A stretch of 40,149 nucleotides of DNA from an uncultured Actinomycetes bacterium (GTDB taxonomy: Bacteria > Actinomycetota > Actinomycetes > Nanopelagicales > Nanopelagicaceae): the NCBI GenBank assembly GCA_903834515.1, contig CAILJM010000005.1, positions 1 to 40,149 on the forward strand, given 5' to 3'. A program made the translations under genes and the position numbers. Positions within the stretch are counted from its first letter, which is position 1. Every line of letters starts with the position of its first letter. This document shows positions 28,855 to 37,637 of the stretch, piece after piece. The notes beneath the pieces were generated by a model. The model was not told the DNA's origin, did not search any database, and saw only the letters and a program-made list of their open reading frames with translations.

Positions 28855-31201
28855 AACCTGGCTAGATAACTCTCCTGAACCGACGGTTCTGGTTGAGCAA
28901 GAAGAGATACGCGATACGTTTCAGTACGCCTTGAAAAGAAAGCTACTAGGCGCCCCATTGAACCGTCACGATCTCGGTCATCAACGGCTTGCAAAGCGAT
29001 ATGCGCTTGGAATTCTCTCAAGCGATTGCATCTCTTCATCAGCATACGGAAGTGAGCAGATTTTGATCGCCCTCATCCCATTTATGGGGATGCTCTCGTT
29101 TGGCGTTTTGATGCCAATGACGGCGTTAATTTTGTCGATTTTGGTATTGCTTACGCTGTCGTACAACAATGTCATTTCAAAGTACACCTCATCTGGTGGT
29201 GCATATATTGTTGCAAGAGAAAATTTAGGAACCTTTTGGTCGATTGTCGCTGCTGTTGCGTTGATCTTGGATTACATCGTCACTATTGCGATTCAAAGTG
29301 CTGCTGGCGTAGTAGCGGTGGTCTCTTTCTTCCCCTCTCTTGCTCCCTATCTCAATGTTATGACCATTGGCGTCATTATTTTCCTGACGTATGGAAATTT
29401 ACGGGGAGTTAAAGAAGCGGGTAAGGCATTCGCGTTACCTACGTACCTCTTCGTTCTGAGCATGTTTGTCGTCTTCGGGTTGGGTTTATGGCGGGAATTC
29501 ACTCATGGCCTCACAGCTTCTGTGCAAAACGGCGAAACCATGCAACTTGGAAATCATTCCGGACTACTCTCGGTGGCATCGATATTCATTCTCTTTAGGG
29601 CCTTTGCCAACGGTGGGTCATCGCTAACAGGCTTAGAAGCGATATCAAATGGAGTTTCCCTCTTCAAATCGCCCGAAGGTAAGAATGCGCGAATAACGAT
29701 GAATATTATGAGTGGACTATTGGGAACTCTAGTCTTTGGTGTCTCATGGTTTGCATCTCATCTCAAGGTCGTTCCTTACTCTTCAGGTACACCATCGGTA
29801 ATTTCGATTATTGCAAAATCACTTTTGGGGAACGGAATTTTTGGCCACATTTGGTTTGGTTTTACTCAGTTCGCAACGATGTTGATTCTGATTGCTGGCG
29901 CCAATACCGTGTACAACGCATTTCCAATTCTTGCTGCAAATATATCTGCCGATGGGTTCCTCCCTCGACAGTTCGCAAGTCGTGGGCATAAATTGGTCTA
30001 TTCAAATGGCATCATCGCCTGTTCATTATTTGCGATTTTTCTCATTATCTTCACCGGCGGATCGGTAAACAAACTCGTAGCTCTCTATGCACTAGGTGTC
30101 TTCACCGCATTTACGATTACTGGATATGGCATGTTCATTCATTCTCGTCGGCACAGGGAGAAGCGCTGGATCGTCAAAAGCGTCGTGAGCCTTTTAGCTT
30201 CATTCACTTCAGCGATCGTGGTGCTGATCTTTGCAACTGTGAAATTTACTGAGGGCGCTTGGCTTATAGTCGTTGTTGGACCAACTTTGGTTTACTTTAT
30301 GTATCGCTTCGCAAAGCAGTACGAACGCGAACAGCGAGCTCTCAATTTGCACGATGGAGCGGCGGCCGCCTCAGCGCAGGCACGGCACGATGTGACCCTA
30401 CTTGTCGACTCAGTCGATGTTGCGTTGGCCGGTGCTGTGAAGTATGCACGATCGCTTGGACCCCACCGGATCGAGGCTGTGCACTTTGTGCTTGATGATC
30501 AGAGGGCGGCCCAGATAAAAGAAAAATGGGAATCGACCACATCGTTGCGAGGCATCTCTCTGAAATTGGTGGATTGCCCAGATCGTCGACTCGCACGATC
30601 AGTAACAAAATACGCTAAACGTGCGATTGCGGATGGAGATGTTGAATTAACACTTCTATTGCCTCGCCGCATCTATTCAAAATTCTTGGGCAGGGTTCTT
30701 CACGATCAAACAGCAGAGCAGATAGCAGCAGCGGTTAGCTCCACTCCAAATGTTGTCGCGACTATCGTCCCGTTCGATGTGGCAAGCGTTATTGCTTCAG
30801 ATCTTGAGGGAGTTACTGTTCAGGCTCAGTCGCATGTCGTCGACCAGCGCGAGAGCGCATCGGCAGATCCAATCAAGCGTGAGTCGCCGGTTGTTGTGGA
30901 CTTTCCCTTTACGCACTTTGAACCAAATCTCAAACGAATTTGCGACATTAAGTGGCGGCAACGTTCCCACGTATCAGGTCAGGTGGTATCAATAGCTACT
31001 TCCCATAACCCATCAAAATCAGTGAGTGTGGAGATATGGGATAGCTCGGGAGGGGTATTTCTTCAATTTCTTGGCCGAACCGAACTCTTGGGCGTGAACG
31101 TAGGGACGTATCTAACCGCAGAGGGAATGGTTGGCGAAGTTGATGGCAATCTGACCATCATGAACCCTCGTTACGAAATATTGACTCAACAGAGACGTTA
31201 G
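28847..31201 (+). CDS. KimA-like APC potassium transporter with extra C-terminal domains
   Basis: 784 aa. Residues ~30-490 are an APC-superfamily permease close to the KimA/YdaO group: RYALGILSSDCISSSAYGSE near the N-terminus and SSGGAYIVARENLG, with about twelve transmembrane helices. KimA of Bacillus is a high-affinity, proton-coupled K+ importer. A cytoplasmic region follows: a USP-like segment (DVTLLVDSVDVALAGAVKYA to VVATIVPFDV), then a C-terminal ~100 residues resembling an OB-fold (RSHVSGQVVSIATSHN ... VSVEIWDSSGGVFLQFLGR ... TAEGMVGEVDGNLTIMNPRY). In mycobacteria an OB-fold protein is encoded near a similar permease and the CeoB/CeoC potassium genes; here it seems fused. It is translationally coupled to the membrane regulator. 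The ion specificity is inferred. Confidence 0.82.
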   Translation: MNKTWLDNSPEPTVLVEQEEIRDTFQYALKRKLLGAPLNRHDLGHQRLAKRYALGILSSDCISSSAYGSEQILIALIPFMGMLSFGVLMPMTALILSILVLLTLSYNNVISKYTSSGGAYIVARENLGTFWSIVAAVALILDYIVTIAIQSAAGVVAVVSFFPSLAPYLNVMTIGVIIFLTYGNLRGVKEAGKAFALPTYLFVLSMFVVFGLGLWREFTHGLTASVQNGETMQLGNHSGLLSVASIFILFRAFANGGSSLTGLEAISNGVSLFKSPEGKNARITMNIMSGLLGTLVFGVSWFASHLKVVPYSSGTPSVISIIAKSLLGNGIFGHIWFGFTQFATMLILIAGANTVYNAFPILAANISADGFLPRQFASRGHKLVYSNGIIACSLFAIFLIIFTGGSVNKLVALYALGVFTAFTITGYGMFIHSRRHREKRWIVKSVVSLLASFTSAIVVLIFATVKFTEGAWLIVVVGPTLVYFMYRFAKQYEREQRALNLHDGAAAASAQARHDVTLLVDSVDVALAGAVKYARSLGPHRIEAVHFVLDDQRAAQIKEKWESTTSLRGISLKLVDCPDRRLARSVTKYAKRAIADGDVELTLLLPRRIYSKFLGRVLHDQTAEQIAAAVSSTPNVVATIVPFDVASVIASDLEGVTVQAQSHVVDQRESASADPIKRESPVVVDFPFTHFEPNLKRICDIKWRQRSHVSGQVVSIATSHNPSKSVSVEIWDSSGGVFLQFLGRTELLGVNVGTYLTAEGMVGEVDGNLTIMNPRYEILTQQRR

Positions 31202-31626
31202 TTTAAGTACGCGATGATCGCGCCGGCGATCGTCAAATTGATCGCATCGTTTGCGGTCTCGATGATCCACACTTTCAAAGTTTCGCCACTAAAGAGACGA
31301 TGGCTCAAAGAAGAGAACATTGAGATGCCAACCCCGAGGGCGAAGCCAATACCGGCGCCATCTAGGATTCCAAGATTTGGCTGGAACTTTTGCAGCGAAT
31401 TAATGATCAATCCGAGAGTGGTTACCTGGATTGCAAGTCCAATGATTGTTCCGCCAAACATCAGCGCGGGCTTATTTTGATTCGCGCTGAGCTGACCAGA
31501 CTCGATTCCGCGAGCTTTCATCCAGACCGGGTAAAAGGTCTTTGGTCCAAACCAAATAGCCCCGCTTGCGAACGAGAAGAAGAATGCAACGAGCACACCA
31601 ACGATATTGAGTCCAGTAAATGTCAT
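31198..31626 (-). CDS. DUF1761 membrane protein
   Basis: The ~142-aa protein has about four transmembrane helices and matches DUF1761: NIVGVLVAFFFSFASGAIWF, GPKTFYPVWMKARGIE, LMFGGTIIGLAIQVTTLGLI and the closing TANDAINLTIAGAIIAYL. Function unknown. The ATG at 31626 places the first helix where the family has it. A GTG at 31680 preceded by AGGAAGGGGG is a possible longer start, as is an ATG at 31641. Its stop overlaps that of the transporter gene. Confidence 0.78.
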   Translation of the reverse strand: MTFTGLNIVGVLVAFFFSFASGAIWFGPKTFYPVWMKARGIESGQLSANQNKPALMFGGTIIGLAIQVTTLGLIINSLQKFQPNLGILDGAGIGFALGVGISMFSSLSHRLFSGETLKVWIIETANDAINLTIAGAIIAYLN

Positions 31627-31702
31627 GTCTAATTTTCTCATGAGTCTTCGATCAAGGCGAGGATTTAGAGCGAATTCCACCCCCCTTCCTTATACTTTCG
31701 TT

Positions 31703-31975
31703 GTGGCTAAACCGGGATCCAAGGCAAGAGCGTCCAAGCGTCCTGTCCTAAACGGGGAAGTAGATGCCGCATTTTATGAAGCCCTTGATGGCGAGTGGCG
31801 CAAAGTCGGATTGGCTGCACCGGCCAGACGGGCGCTGGTTGATGCAAAGCTGTATAAAGTCTCAGATCTACGAAAAATCACGTTATCGGATCTCACAAAT
31901 CTGCATGGCATGGGCAAGTCGGCAATTGCCAGGCTCACCAATCTCATGGAAGCAAAGAAGATTCGCTTCCGCTAA
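31703..31975 (+). CDS. Helix-hairpin-helix small protein
   Basis: The 90-aa protein has a basic N-terminus (MAKPGSKARASKRPVL) and one helix-hairpin-helix-like region: APARRALVDAKLYKVSDLRK, then LSDLTNLHGMGKSAIARLTN. The LHGMGKSAI turn is the HhH signature that contacts the DNA backbone; the fold resembles the RNA polymerase alpha C-terminal domain and related small proteins. DNA binding is therefore likely but its purpose is unknown. The GTG at 31703 has a perfect leaderless promoter (TATACT, six bases, GTG), so the longer in-frame reading to 31607 is rejected. Confidence 0.78.
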   Translation: MAKPGSKARASKRPVLNGEVDAAFYEALDGEWRKVGLAAPARRALVDAKLYKVSDLRKITLSDLTNLHGMGKSAIARLTNLMEAKKIRFR

Positions 31976-31977
31976 AA

Positions 31978-33102
31978 CTACTTGGCAGCCAATGCGATCT
32001 TCTGAATCGCTTTGACGATAGGTCTGATGCGTGGATCCATTCCACCGGGGTAAGTAAATCGACGTACCGTATAACCGAGAACGATTTCGCCAACAGGGTC
32101 GGCAAAGACCATCGCGCCGGCTGCGCCATCGTGGCCAAAGGCAGAGATCGACCCAAATGGTTTCGCTCCACAAGGTTTCATGAAGATAGTTCCAAAGCTC
32201 ATGTTGTAGGTATCAAGTACTAGATCGAAACCATTCACCTGCAACTGAGAGAAGTCCTCGATAACATCCTTATCGAGCCCAGAGTTTTCCTGCCCATATC
32301 CGACTGCCCATTGAAAGACAGTTGCCAATCCTTCAGCTGATGCGAGTCCGCCCGCTGCAGGGTGACCAAAGACCATTCCGCGCGTTGCGGTGAGACTGTA
32401 ATCGGCTTCTGGACCTGCAGTGGGTGCAAGTCCTGCAAAGACATGCGCGTTATAGGGGCCAGGCACAAAATTCTCTGGTGGTCCGTACGCCTTCAATTGT
32501 TCGGCGCTCGGAATTTTTCCTGGCAATAGAGGAGCGACACGATGATGTTCTGATTCTGGTAGCCCAAGGAATGCTTGAGCACCTGAAGGTTTGCGAACAT
32601 TCTCTTCAAAGTATTGCTGAATCGTTTTACCAGTCACTCGAAAAGCTAGTTCACTCATAAATGTTCCAATAGAGAGGCCGTGATAACCAAAGGCTTTCCC
32701 CGGAGCCCAGAGCGGGCGCTCAGCCGCGAGGAGATTCGCTGCTTCGTGATCGGTGAGCCACTGAGAATTCTTTATTCCAACTCTTGTTTCAGGGAGTCCC
32801 GCTTGATGAGAGAGAAGTTGTCGGACTGTGATCTTCGTCTTTCCCTTTGCGCCAAATTCGGGCCAATACGTGACAACGGGGTCATCTACATTGATCAGAC
32901 CGCTCTGGACGATATGTGCAAAGGCGATACCACTCAACGCCTTAGAACACGAGAAGACATTGATTAACGAAGCTGGGTCGACCCCAGTTGAAGTATTAAT
33001 TACCTGCTTGCCCCCGACAAAGACGGATAGTTGAGCACCATCCTCTTCGGGAATTGCAGAGGCAAATAGGTCGACTACTTCTTGATACTGTGAATCACTC
33101 AT
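31978..33102 (-). CDS. Serine hydrolase of the beta-lactamase / EstB-like family
   Basis: The 374-aa protein is of the class C beta-lactamase/DD-peptidase fold. The catalytic Ser-x-x-Lys is FSCSKALSG; the Tyr motif is GYHGLSIG; the third motif is GHDGAAGAMVF, where His replaces the usual Lys-Thr-Gly, as in esterases of the group. LLSHQAGLPETRVG is the typical family block. There is no signal peptide, so a cytoplasmic esterase or amidase is more likely than antibiotic resistance. Leaderless promoter: TAAGAT (33114-33109), six bases, ATG. Confidence 0.88.
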   Translation of the reverse strand: MSDSQYQEVVDLFASAIPEEDGAQLSVFVGGKQVINTSTGVDPASLINVFSCSKALSGIAFAHIVQSGLINVDDPVVTYWPEFGAKGKTKITVRQLLSHQAGLPETRVGIKNSQWLTDHEAANLLAAERPLWAPGKAFGYHGLSIGTFMSELAFRVTGKTIQQYFEENVRKPSGAQAFLGLPESEHHRVAPLLPGKIPSAEQLKAYGPPENFVPGPYNAHVFAGLAPTAGPEADYSLTATRGMVFGHPAAGGLASAEGLATVFQWAVGYGQENSGLDKDVIEDFSQLQVNGFDLVLDTYNMSFGTIFMKPCGAKPFGSISAFGHDGAAGAMVFADPVGEIVLGYTVRRFTYPGGMDPRIRPIVKAIQKIALAAK

Positions 33103-33178
33103 CCTGGAATCTTAGAGGCAAAGCTTTGCCCGCAACAGGTCTGAAGAGAGGTTTAAAGAGAGGTCCAGGGTGAAGTTT

Positions 33179-33925
33179 TTACTTCTCTTTAAAGAGTAAT
33201 TCTTCGACAGGAATTCGATGCGCCCTGAAGGAGTTGTCCTTGGCATCACTGGGGTAACCGATCGCAATGCCACAGAGAATTTGGTATTCATCAGATATCT
33301 CAAACTCTGCTCGGACCGCATCTTCCCAGATCGCAACCGCACCTTGGGCGCATGTGCCAAGACCATGTGCATGGGCAGAGAGAATGAGGTTCTCCATCAT
33401 CAGTCCGGCATCACTGGCAGCGAAGATATCCAGACTCGTATGAATAAAGACGAAGAGTTCAGTGGGGGCGCCATAAAAATCGTAGTTGGTACCCCACCAT
33501 GCATCTCGGGCATCGCGATCATCTCTTGCAATGCCTAGAGTTCCAAAGAGTTCGGCGCCAAGTCGCATCGAGGCGGGTTTCAAATCGGCATGGTATGGCT
33601 TGCTTATTAATCGATTGCTCGTTGGCGATCCGTAACGGGTAAGGAAGAGTTTTAACTTCCCAATTTTTCCTCGTTTGAGATTTGTCGCGACCGTAGACCA
33701 GCGAGCCCCAAACTCAGCACTGAGGCGATCTCGTTTATCTCCAGAGGCAACCGCAATTTTAAATGGTCTGGTGTTAGACCAACTTGGTGCGGTTAACGCA
33801 TCGGTCAAGACCTGATCGAGCAACTCTTGCGGGATTGGCGTCGGTAAGAATGAACGAGTTGTGCGCCGTGAAGCTAAAAATGCTGAGACCCACGCACTCT
33901 GGGATTCATTGGGGCTCATTGTCAT
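33179..33925 (-). CDS. Nitroreductase-family flavoprotein
   Basis: The 248-aa FMN-dependent oxidoreductase has SRRTTRSFLPTPIPQELLDQ and DALTAPSWSNTRPFKIAV at the N-terminus (FMN phosphate and ring contacts), and AGLMMENLILSAHAHGLGTC with ILCGIAIGYP at the C-terminus, all standard for the family. It would reduce nitro compounds, quinones or related acceptors with NAD(P)H; the physiological substrate is unknown. Leaderless promoter: TACGAT (33937-33932), six bases, ATG at 33925. It is divergent from the YCII gene with 51 bases between them. Confidence 0.9.
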   Translation of the reverse strand: MTMSPNESQSAWVSAFLASRRTTRSFLPTPIPQELLDQVLTDALTAPSWSNTRPFKIAVASGDKRDRLSAEFGARWSTVATNLKRGKIGKLKLFLTRYGSPTSNRLISKPYHADLKPASMRLGAELFGTLGIARDDRDARDAWWGTNYDFYGAPTELFVFIHTSLDIFAASDAGLMMENLILSAHAHGLGTCAQGAVAIWEDAVRAEFEISDEYQILCGIAIGYPSDAKDNSFRAHRIPVEELLFKEK

Positions 33926-33976
33926 GTTGAAATCGTACCCTCTTGATTATGAAGAACTTTCCATTATGTTAAAGCC

Positions 33977-34309
33977 ATGAGATTTTTTATGGCAGTCATC
34001 GACAATGGAAAGACGATCGATGGTCCGGAGGTAATGCCCCGCATCGATGCCTTTAATGACCTTTTGAGAGAGAAGGGTTATTGGATCTTTGCTTGGGGGC
34101 TTGAATCGCCTGCACAATCGAAATTATTTGATAATCGAAATGGGGCAGGTATTGTCACCAATAGCGCTCTCATTCCCCATGTCGATGGTCAGGAATATAT
34201 CTCTGGACTTTGGATCGTTGATGTACCAAGCGCAGAAGTAGCCGCTGAACTTGCTGCGGCAGGATCACAAGCCTGTGATCGCAAAGTAGAACTGCGACCA
34301 TTCCATTGA
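33977..34309 (+). CDS. YCII-related (DGPF) domain protein
   Basis: The 110-aa protein has the ferredoxin-like YCII fold: RFFMAVIDNGKTIDGPEVMP, a central FNDLLREKGYWIFAWGLES, and GLWIVDVPSAEVAAELAAAG with a C-terminal KVELRPFH, typical of the DGPF subgroup often linked to sigma factors or small-molecule turnover. No specific reaction can be assigned. Leaderless promoter: TATGTT (33965-33970), six bases, ATG. Its stop overlaps the start of the APC permease gene (TTGA). Confidence 0.85.
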   Translation: MRFFMAVIDNGKTIDGPEVMPRIDAFNDLLREKGYWIFAWGLESPAQSKLFDNRNGAGIVTNSALIPHVDGQEYISGLWIVDVPSAEVAAELAAAGSQACDRKVELRPFH

Positions 34310-35829
34310 GCCAGGGGAGTCGGGCTGGCCAGCCTAGTGATTCACATACCCACCTCACGTCCCTAGCGGCCGCTCAGGAACATAAGCTTGTAAAGTCATT
34401 AGGACGAATAGATATCGTCCTCTTCATTATTGCCGCGTACATCTCGTTGGATACGATCGGGAGTATCGCTGCAGGTGGATCACAATCTCTCTTCTGGGCA
34501 ATATTTATAGTCATCACCTTCATGATTCCAAATGCGCTCATCATGGCCGAGACTGGCTCGGCGTTCCCTGAAGAGGGTGGGCCGTACCAGTGGGTGAAGT
34601 TTGCGTATGGTCGACTGCCTGCCGGAGTTGCATCGGTTCTTTACTGGATCACAAATCCGTTGTGGCTCGGTGGATCACTCTGCTTCATTGCCTATGAAGC
34701 ATTTACTACGTACCTCGTTCATATCAAGTCGGGTTCGATTTTTGAATGGATTTTCAAACTCGCATTTATCTGGCTTGCAATCGGCCTTGCCATGATTAGT
34801 TTGAGGAGCGGCAAGCGGCTTATTAATATCGCTGCATACTCAAAGATCGCCGTACTTGTCATCATGGTACTCACCACGGCTATCTATGGAATAAAGCACG
34901 GATTCCAACCTTTTGATTTCAAGGGACTCACCCCAACGATTTCAGGATTCATGGGAGTTGCTCCCATCATCCTCTTCTCTTATGTCGGCTTCGAAGCGCC
35001 CAATGCCGCTTCAGGCGAGATGTATGACCCTCAGAAAGATACGGCTCCCTCAATTCGAGTAGGGAGCATCGTTTCTGCCCTCGCCTACGTACTACCAGTG
35101 CTCGCAATTTTATTAGTTGTGCCTCGCAAAGATGTTGGTGGGCTCTCTGGTTTCATGAGCGCTGTCGAAACTGTCTTCAGTGTTTATGGGGGAGCGAGCA
35201 AGTTCCTGCTCGGGATCGCAGCGCTCCTCTTCATTTTTGGTTTGTTGGGACTTGGCTCATCGTGGATGATGGCAACTGACCGCGTGCAAGCGATCGCTGC
35301 TGCAGATGGTGCATTCATGAATGGTTGGTTCGGTGAATTTAGTCAACGTTTTGGCACACCGCTTCGCGTCAATACGCTCTCAGGAGTTATGGCATCTCTC
35401 TTTCTTGTGGCCGGCATGCAACTCGTCAACGGTGACTCGGGAGCAATCTTCAAGGTTGTCCTATCTTGCGCCGTCTCTACGCTACTTGTCTCTTACTTGA
35501 TCATCATTCCGGCGATCATGAAATTGAATCGCGATTTCCGCGACACCCCAAGACCATTTTCAACACCCGGGGGAGTGCACGGCTTTCAAGTTATGGGATG
35601 GATCATATTCGCGTATATCGCGATCGGATCCATGGGGGTCGTTTTCCCCGGGACTATCGAAGGGCTCCTCGGAATTGATTACAGCTTTAAAGATATCTGG
35701 GGTTTAACTCGTGGACGGGTAGAACTCTTCACGCTCGGCACGATCACAGTCGATCTGCTCGTTGGATTTATCGGATATGCGCTTGCTCGTAAAGTTCGCG
35801 CAGATCTTGTCAAGCGGAGCGAACTTTAA
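34306..35829 (+). CDS. APC-family amino acid permease
   Basis: The 507-aa membrane protein has about twelve transmembrane helices. APC features include SLGRIDIVLFIIAAYISLDT at helix 1, AETGSAFPEEGGPYQWVKFA between helices 2 and 3, and ILFSYVGFEAPNAASGEMYD at helix 6. The group resembles amino acid/polyamine and glutamate:GABA-type antiporters, so amino acids or amines are plausible substrates. The start is the TTG at 34306 overlapping the YCII stop; no Shine-Dalgarno is visible and no better ATG or GTG precedes the conserved region, so it is probably coupled translationally. Confidence 0.87.
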   Translation: MSQGSRAGQPSDSHTHLTSLAAAQEHKLVKSLGRIDIVLFIIAAYISLDTIGSIAAGGSQSLFWAIFIVITFMIPNALIMAETGSAFPEEGGPYQWVKFAYGRLPAGVASVLYWITNPLWLGGSLCFIAYEAFTTYLVHIKSGSIFEWIFKLAFIWLAIGLAMISLRSGKRLINIAAYSKIAVLVIMVLTTAIYGIKHGFQPFDFKGLTPTISGFMGVAPIILFSYVGFEAPNAASGEMYDPQKDTAPSIRVGSIVSALAYVLPVLAILLVVPRKDVGGLSGFMSAVETVFSVYGGASKFLLGIAALLFIFGLLGLGSSWMMATDRVQAIAAADGAFMNGWFGEFSQRFGTPLRVNTLSGVMASLFLVAGMQLVNGDSGAIFKVVLSCAVSTLLVSYLIIIPAIMKLNRDFRDTPRPFSTPGGVHGFQVMGWIIFAYIAIGSMGVVFPGTIEGLLGIDYSFKDIWGLTRGRVELFTLGTITVDLLVGFIGYALARKVRADLVKRSEL

Positions 35830-35859
35830 TCTTCACCAATTTTCTTGATCTCAATATTT

Positions 35860-36573
35860 CTAGATTGGAATTGTGAAGTTCGATCCTTCCTGAAATCTTC
35901 CGGTCTGATTTCCAGTAAGTAGGTGGACTGCACCTTTGCCAACGACGCCCCACGTAGTCGCATCGTCAGACCACATCGCGGTATCTTCATCGATCCCAGT
36001 GACCCAGACATGCTCTGGCACTTTCAGAAATAGTTGGGCTGCGCCATCAGGTATCCAGCCAAAAATTTTGTTGTAATGCGGAATTGTTCGGATGGCAGGA
36101 AGCAGACCTAGCCCTACCGAACCTGGAGATTTCATCTTGCGAAAATTAGGTATATCTGGACCGAGAGCCATCGCTCCAGCGCTGCATCCAGCAAGAGATG
36201 ACCCGGCCCGCCAATTGCGTGTTATCGCTTCCCACACCGGCGTTCCATACAACGTCTCGGCGAGGTAATGGGGATCGCCACCACTGAGATAGATCAATCC
36301 CGCGCCATCAACTTGTCGAGCCAAATCTTCGCGCATGGCATCCTCGCGATTAAATATGGGGAGAAATATTTGTTCTGCTCCGAGGCGATCGGCCTGCTCT
36401 TTGCCAATTCGTTCCCAATATTTCAATCGCTCAGCGTTCTCACGACCGGCGGCTGTCGGAAGCTGCACATACTTATTGGAGCCACCAGCTTCAAGAAGGA
36501 TCCGCTCAAAATCCTGCATGACTGGCAGATACTCACCCGAGCCAACGAGTGCGATGCGGCCATGGTTCTTCAT
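35860..36573 (-). CDS. Peptidase S51-like (cyanophycinase / peptidase E fold) protein
   Basis: The 237-aa class I glutamine-amidotransferase-like protein belongs to the S51 group. It has GRIALVGSGEYLPVM at the N-terminus, LIYLSGGDPHYLAETLY, the nucleophile elbow SSLAGCSAGAMALG with catalytic Ser, and GIDEDTAMW near the C-terminus. Family members are aspartyl dipeptidases or cyanophycinases; the actual substrate is not evident. Leaderless promoter on the minus strand: TACGGT (36585-36580), six bases, ATG. Confidence 0.87.
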   Translation of the reverse strand: MKNHGRIALVGSGEYLPVMQDFERILLEAGGSNKYVQLPTAAGRENAERLKYWERIGKEQADRLGAEQIFLPIFNREDAMREDLARQVDGAGLIYLSGGDPHYLAETLYGTPVWEAITRNWRAGSSLAGCSAGAMALGPDIPNFRKMKSPGSVGLGLLPAIRTIPHYNKIFGWIPDGAAQLFLKVPEHVWVTGIDEDTAMWSDDATTWGVVGKGAVHLLTGNQTGRFQEGSNFTIPI

Positions 36574-36592
36574 CTCTTAACCGTACTCGTCA

Positions 36593-36955
36593 TTACTGCG
36601 CCATGATGGCATCGTGAACGTATTGCGCCAGCCCACGAACTCGCACATCGTAATATTCCTTAAAGCGTTGATCCTGGATATACATCACCGCAAGCATCTT
36701 TTGCATATCAATGGAACAGTCGTAAAACCACTTAGTAATGGCAGCTCGATGTGAGGCCACCGCCGCGCGGACCTCATCTGAGCTAATGTCCAAACTGTTT
36801 CCGTAGGCATAGACAAATAGTTCAGTCGCTGCCTCTTGATCGACCCGTGCCGCCGCAAAATAAGTTTGAGAGTATTTGGATGTGCGACTTTGGGATTGCC
36901 GGAACTCAGGACTCTCACCCCACCGCTCTTCAGCCTCTTTCTGATACTCATCCAC
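36593..36955 (-). CDS. Stand-alone TipAS-like antibiotic-recognition domain
   Basis: The 120-aa protein is a single TipAS domain: EYQKEAEERWGESPEFRQSQ near the N-terminus and ITKWFYDCSIDMQKMLAVMY later, all helical. In TipA/TipAL and albicidin-type regulators this domain is fused to a MerR DNA-binding domain and traps thiopeptides or other peptides; here no DNA-binding domain is present, so a sequestering role is possible. The GTG at 36955 has a leaderless promoter (TACAAT, 36967-36962, six bases). It is divergent from the DUF1801 gene. Confidence 0.85.
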   Translation of the reverse strand: MDEYQKEAEERWGESPEFRQSQSRTSKYSQTYFAAARVDQEAATELFVYAYGNSLDISSDEVRAAVASHRAAITKWFYDCSIDMQKMLAVMYIQDQRFKEYYDVRVRGLAQYVHDAIMAQ

Positions 36956-37006
36956 GTCATGATTGTAGGGTCTCGTAACATTCTTTAGGTGGATTAAACT
37001 TATAGA

Positions 37007-37585
37007 GTGAATAAGCGCGTAGATGTAGCACTTTCTAAAGAGACCAGATGGCCGATTGAGATGGCAGAGTTACGAAAGGTTGCCCTTGCCTCGGGTTTAA
37101 CCGAGGAGCTCAAATGGGGTCAACCTTGTTACACACTCGATGGCAAGAACGTCTTCCTCATTCACGCCTTTAAGGATTATTTTGCGATTCTCTTCATGAA
37201 GGGCGTCCTCATGAAGGATCCCAAGAAGATTTTGATTCAGCAAACGGCAAATGTGCAGAGTGCTCGCCAGATTCGTCTTTCACATTTAAGTGAACTCAAG
37301 AAAATGAAGAGCACGATTAAGAGTTACATCGCCGAAGCAATTGCCGTTGAAGAATCGGGTGTCCAAGCCCCGGTTAAGAAGGCGGCTGATTTCGAAATTC
37401 CAGATGAGATAACGAAGGCGATGAAGAAGATAGTCGGCCTCACGCCAGCATTTAAGAAGTTAACCCCAGGAAGACAACGGGCCTACGTACTTCACTTCCA
37501 AGGGGCAAAACAAGAAGCGACTCGAATTTCCCGAATAGAAAAAGCGGTTCCTCGAATTCTGCAAGGCAAGGGCCTCAACGACTAG
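37007..37585 (+). CDS. DUF1801 / YdeI-family protein
   Basis: The 192-aa protein has an N-terminal DUF1801 domain (WPIEMAELRKVALASGLTEE, then LKWGQPCYTLDGKNVFLIHA and FKDYFAILFMKG) and a C-terminal YdeI/OmpD-associated segment (IPDEITKAMKKIVGLTPAFK, LTPGRQRAYVLHFQGAKQEA). Function is unknown. The GTG start at 37007 is leaderless (TAAACT at 36995-37000, six bases). It ends just before a strong bidirectional terminator shared with yceI. Confidence 0.88.
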   Translation: MNKRVDVALSKETRWPIEMAELRKVALASGLTEELKWGQPCYTLDGKNVFLIHAFKDYFAILFMKGVLMKDPKKILIQQTANVQSARQIRLSHLSELKKMKSTIKSYIAEAIAVEESGVQAPVKKAADFEIPDEITKAMKKIVGLTPAFKKLTPGRQRAYVLHFQGAKQEATRISRIEKAVPRILQGKGLND

Positions 37586-37601
37586 TCAGAGAAAGAAAAA
37601 A

Positions 37602-37625
37602 GCCCCTGAATAATCAGGGGCTTTT
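37602..37625. terminator. Bidirectional rho-independent terminator
   Basis: GCCCCTGA (37602-37609) and TCAGGGGC (37614-37621) form an 8-bp stem with a 4-base loop. It is flanked by an A-run on the left and TTTT on the right, so it serves both the DUF1801 gene and the convergent yceI gene. Confidence 0.93.
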
Positions 37626-37637
37626 CTTTGAAGCTCT

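Noticed and set aside
31607-31702. Longer N-terminus for the helix-hairpin-helix protein
   Set aside because: It would overlap the divergent DUF1761 gene and contain the perfect leaderless promoter of the GTG at 31703.
37000-37010. CTTATAGAGTG resembling the centre of the rnpB-tail repeat
   Set aside because: Only about 11 bases are similar, the flanks differ and it lies in a leaderless promoter of the DUF1801 gene; not counted as a repeat copy.
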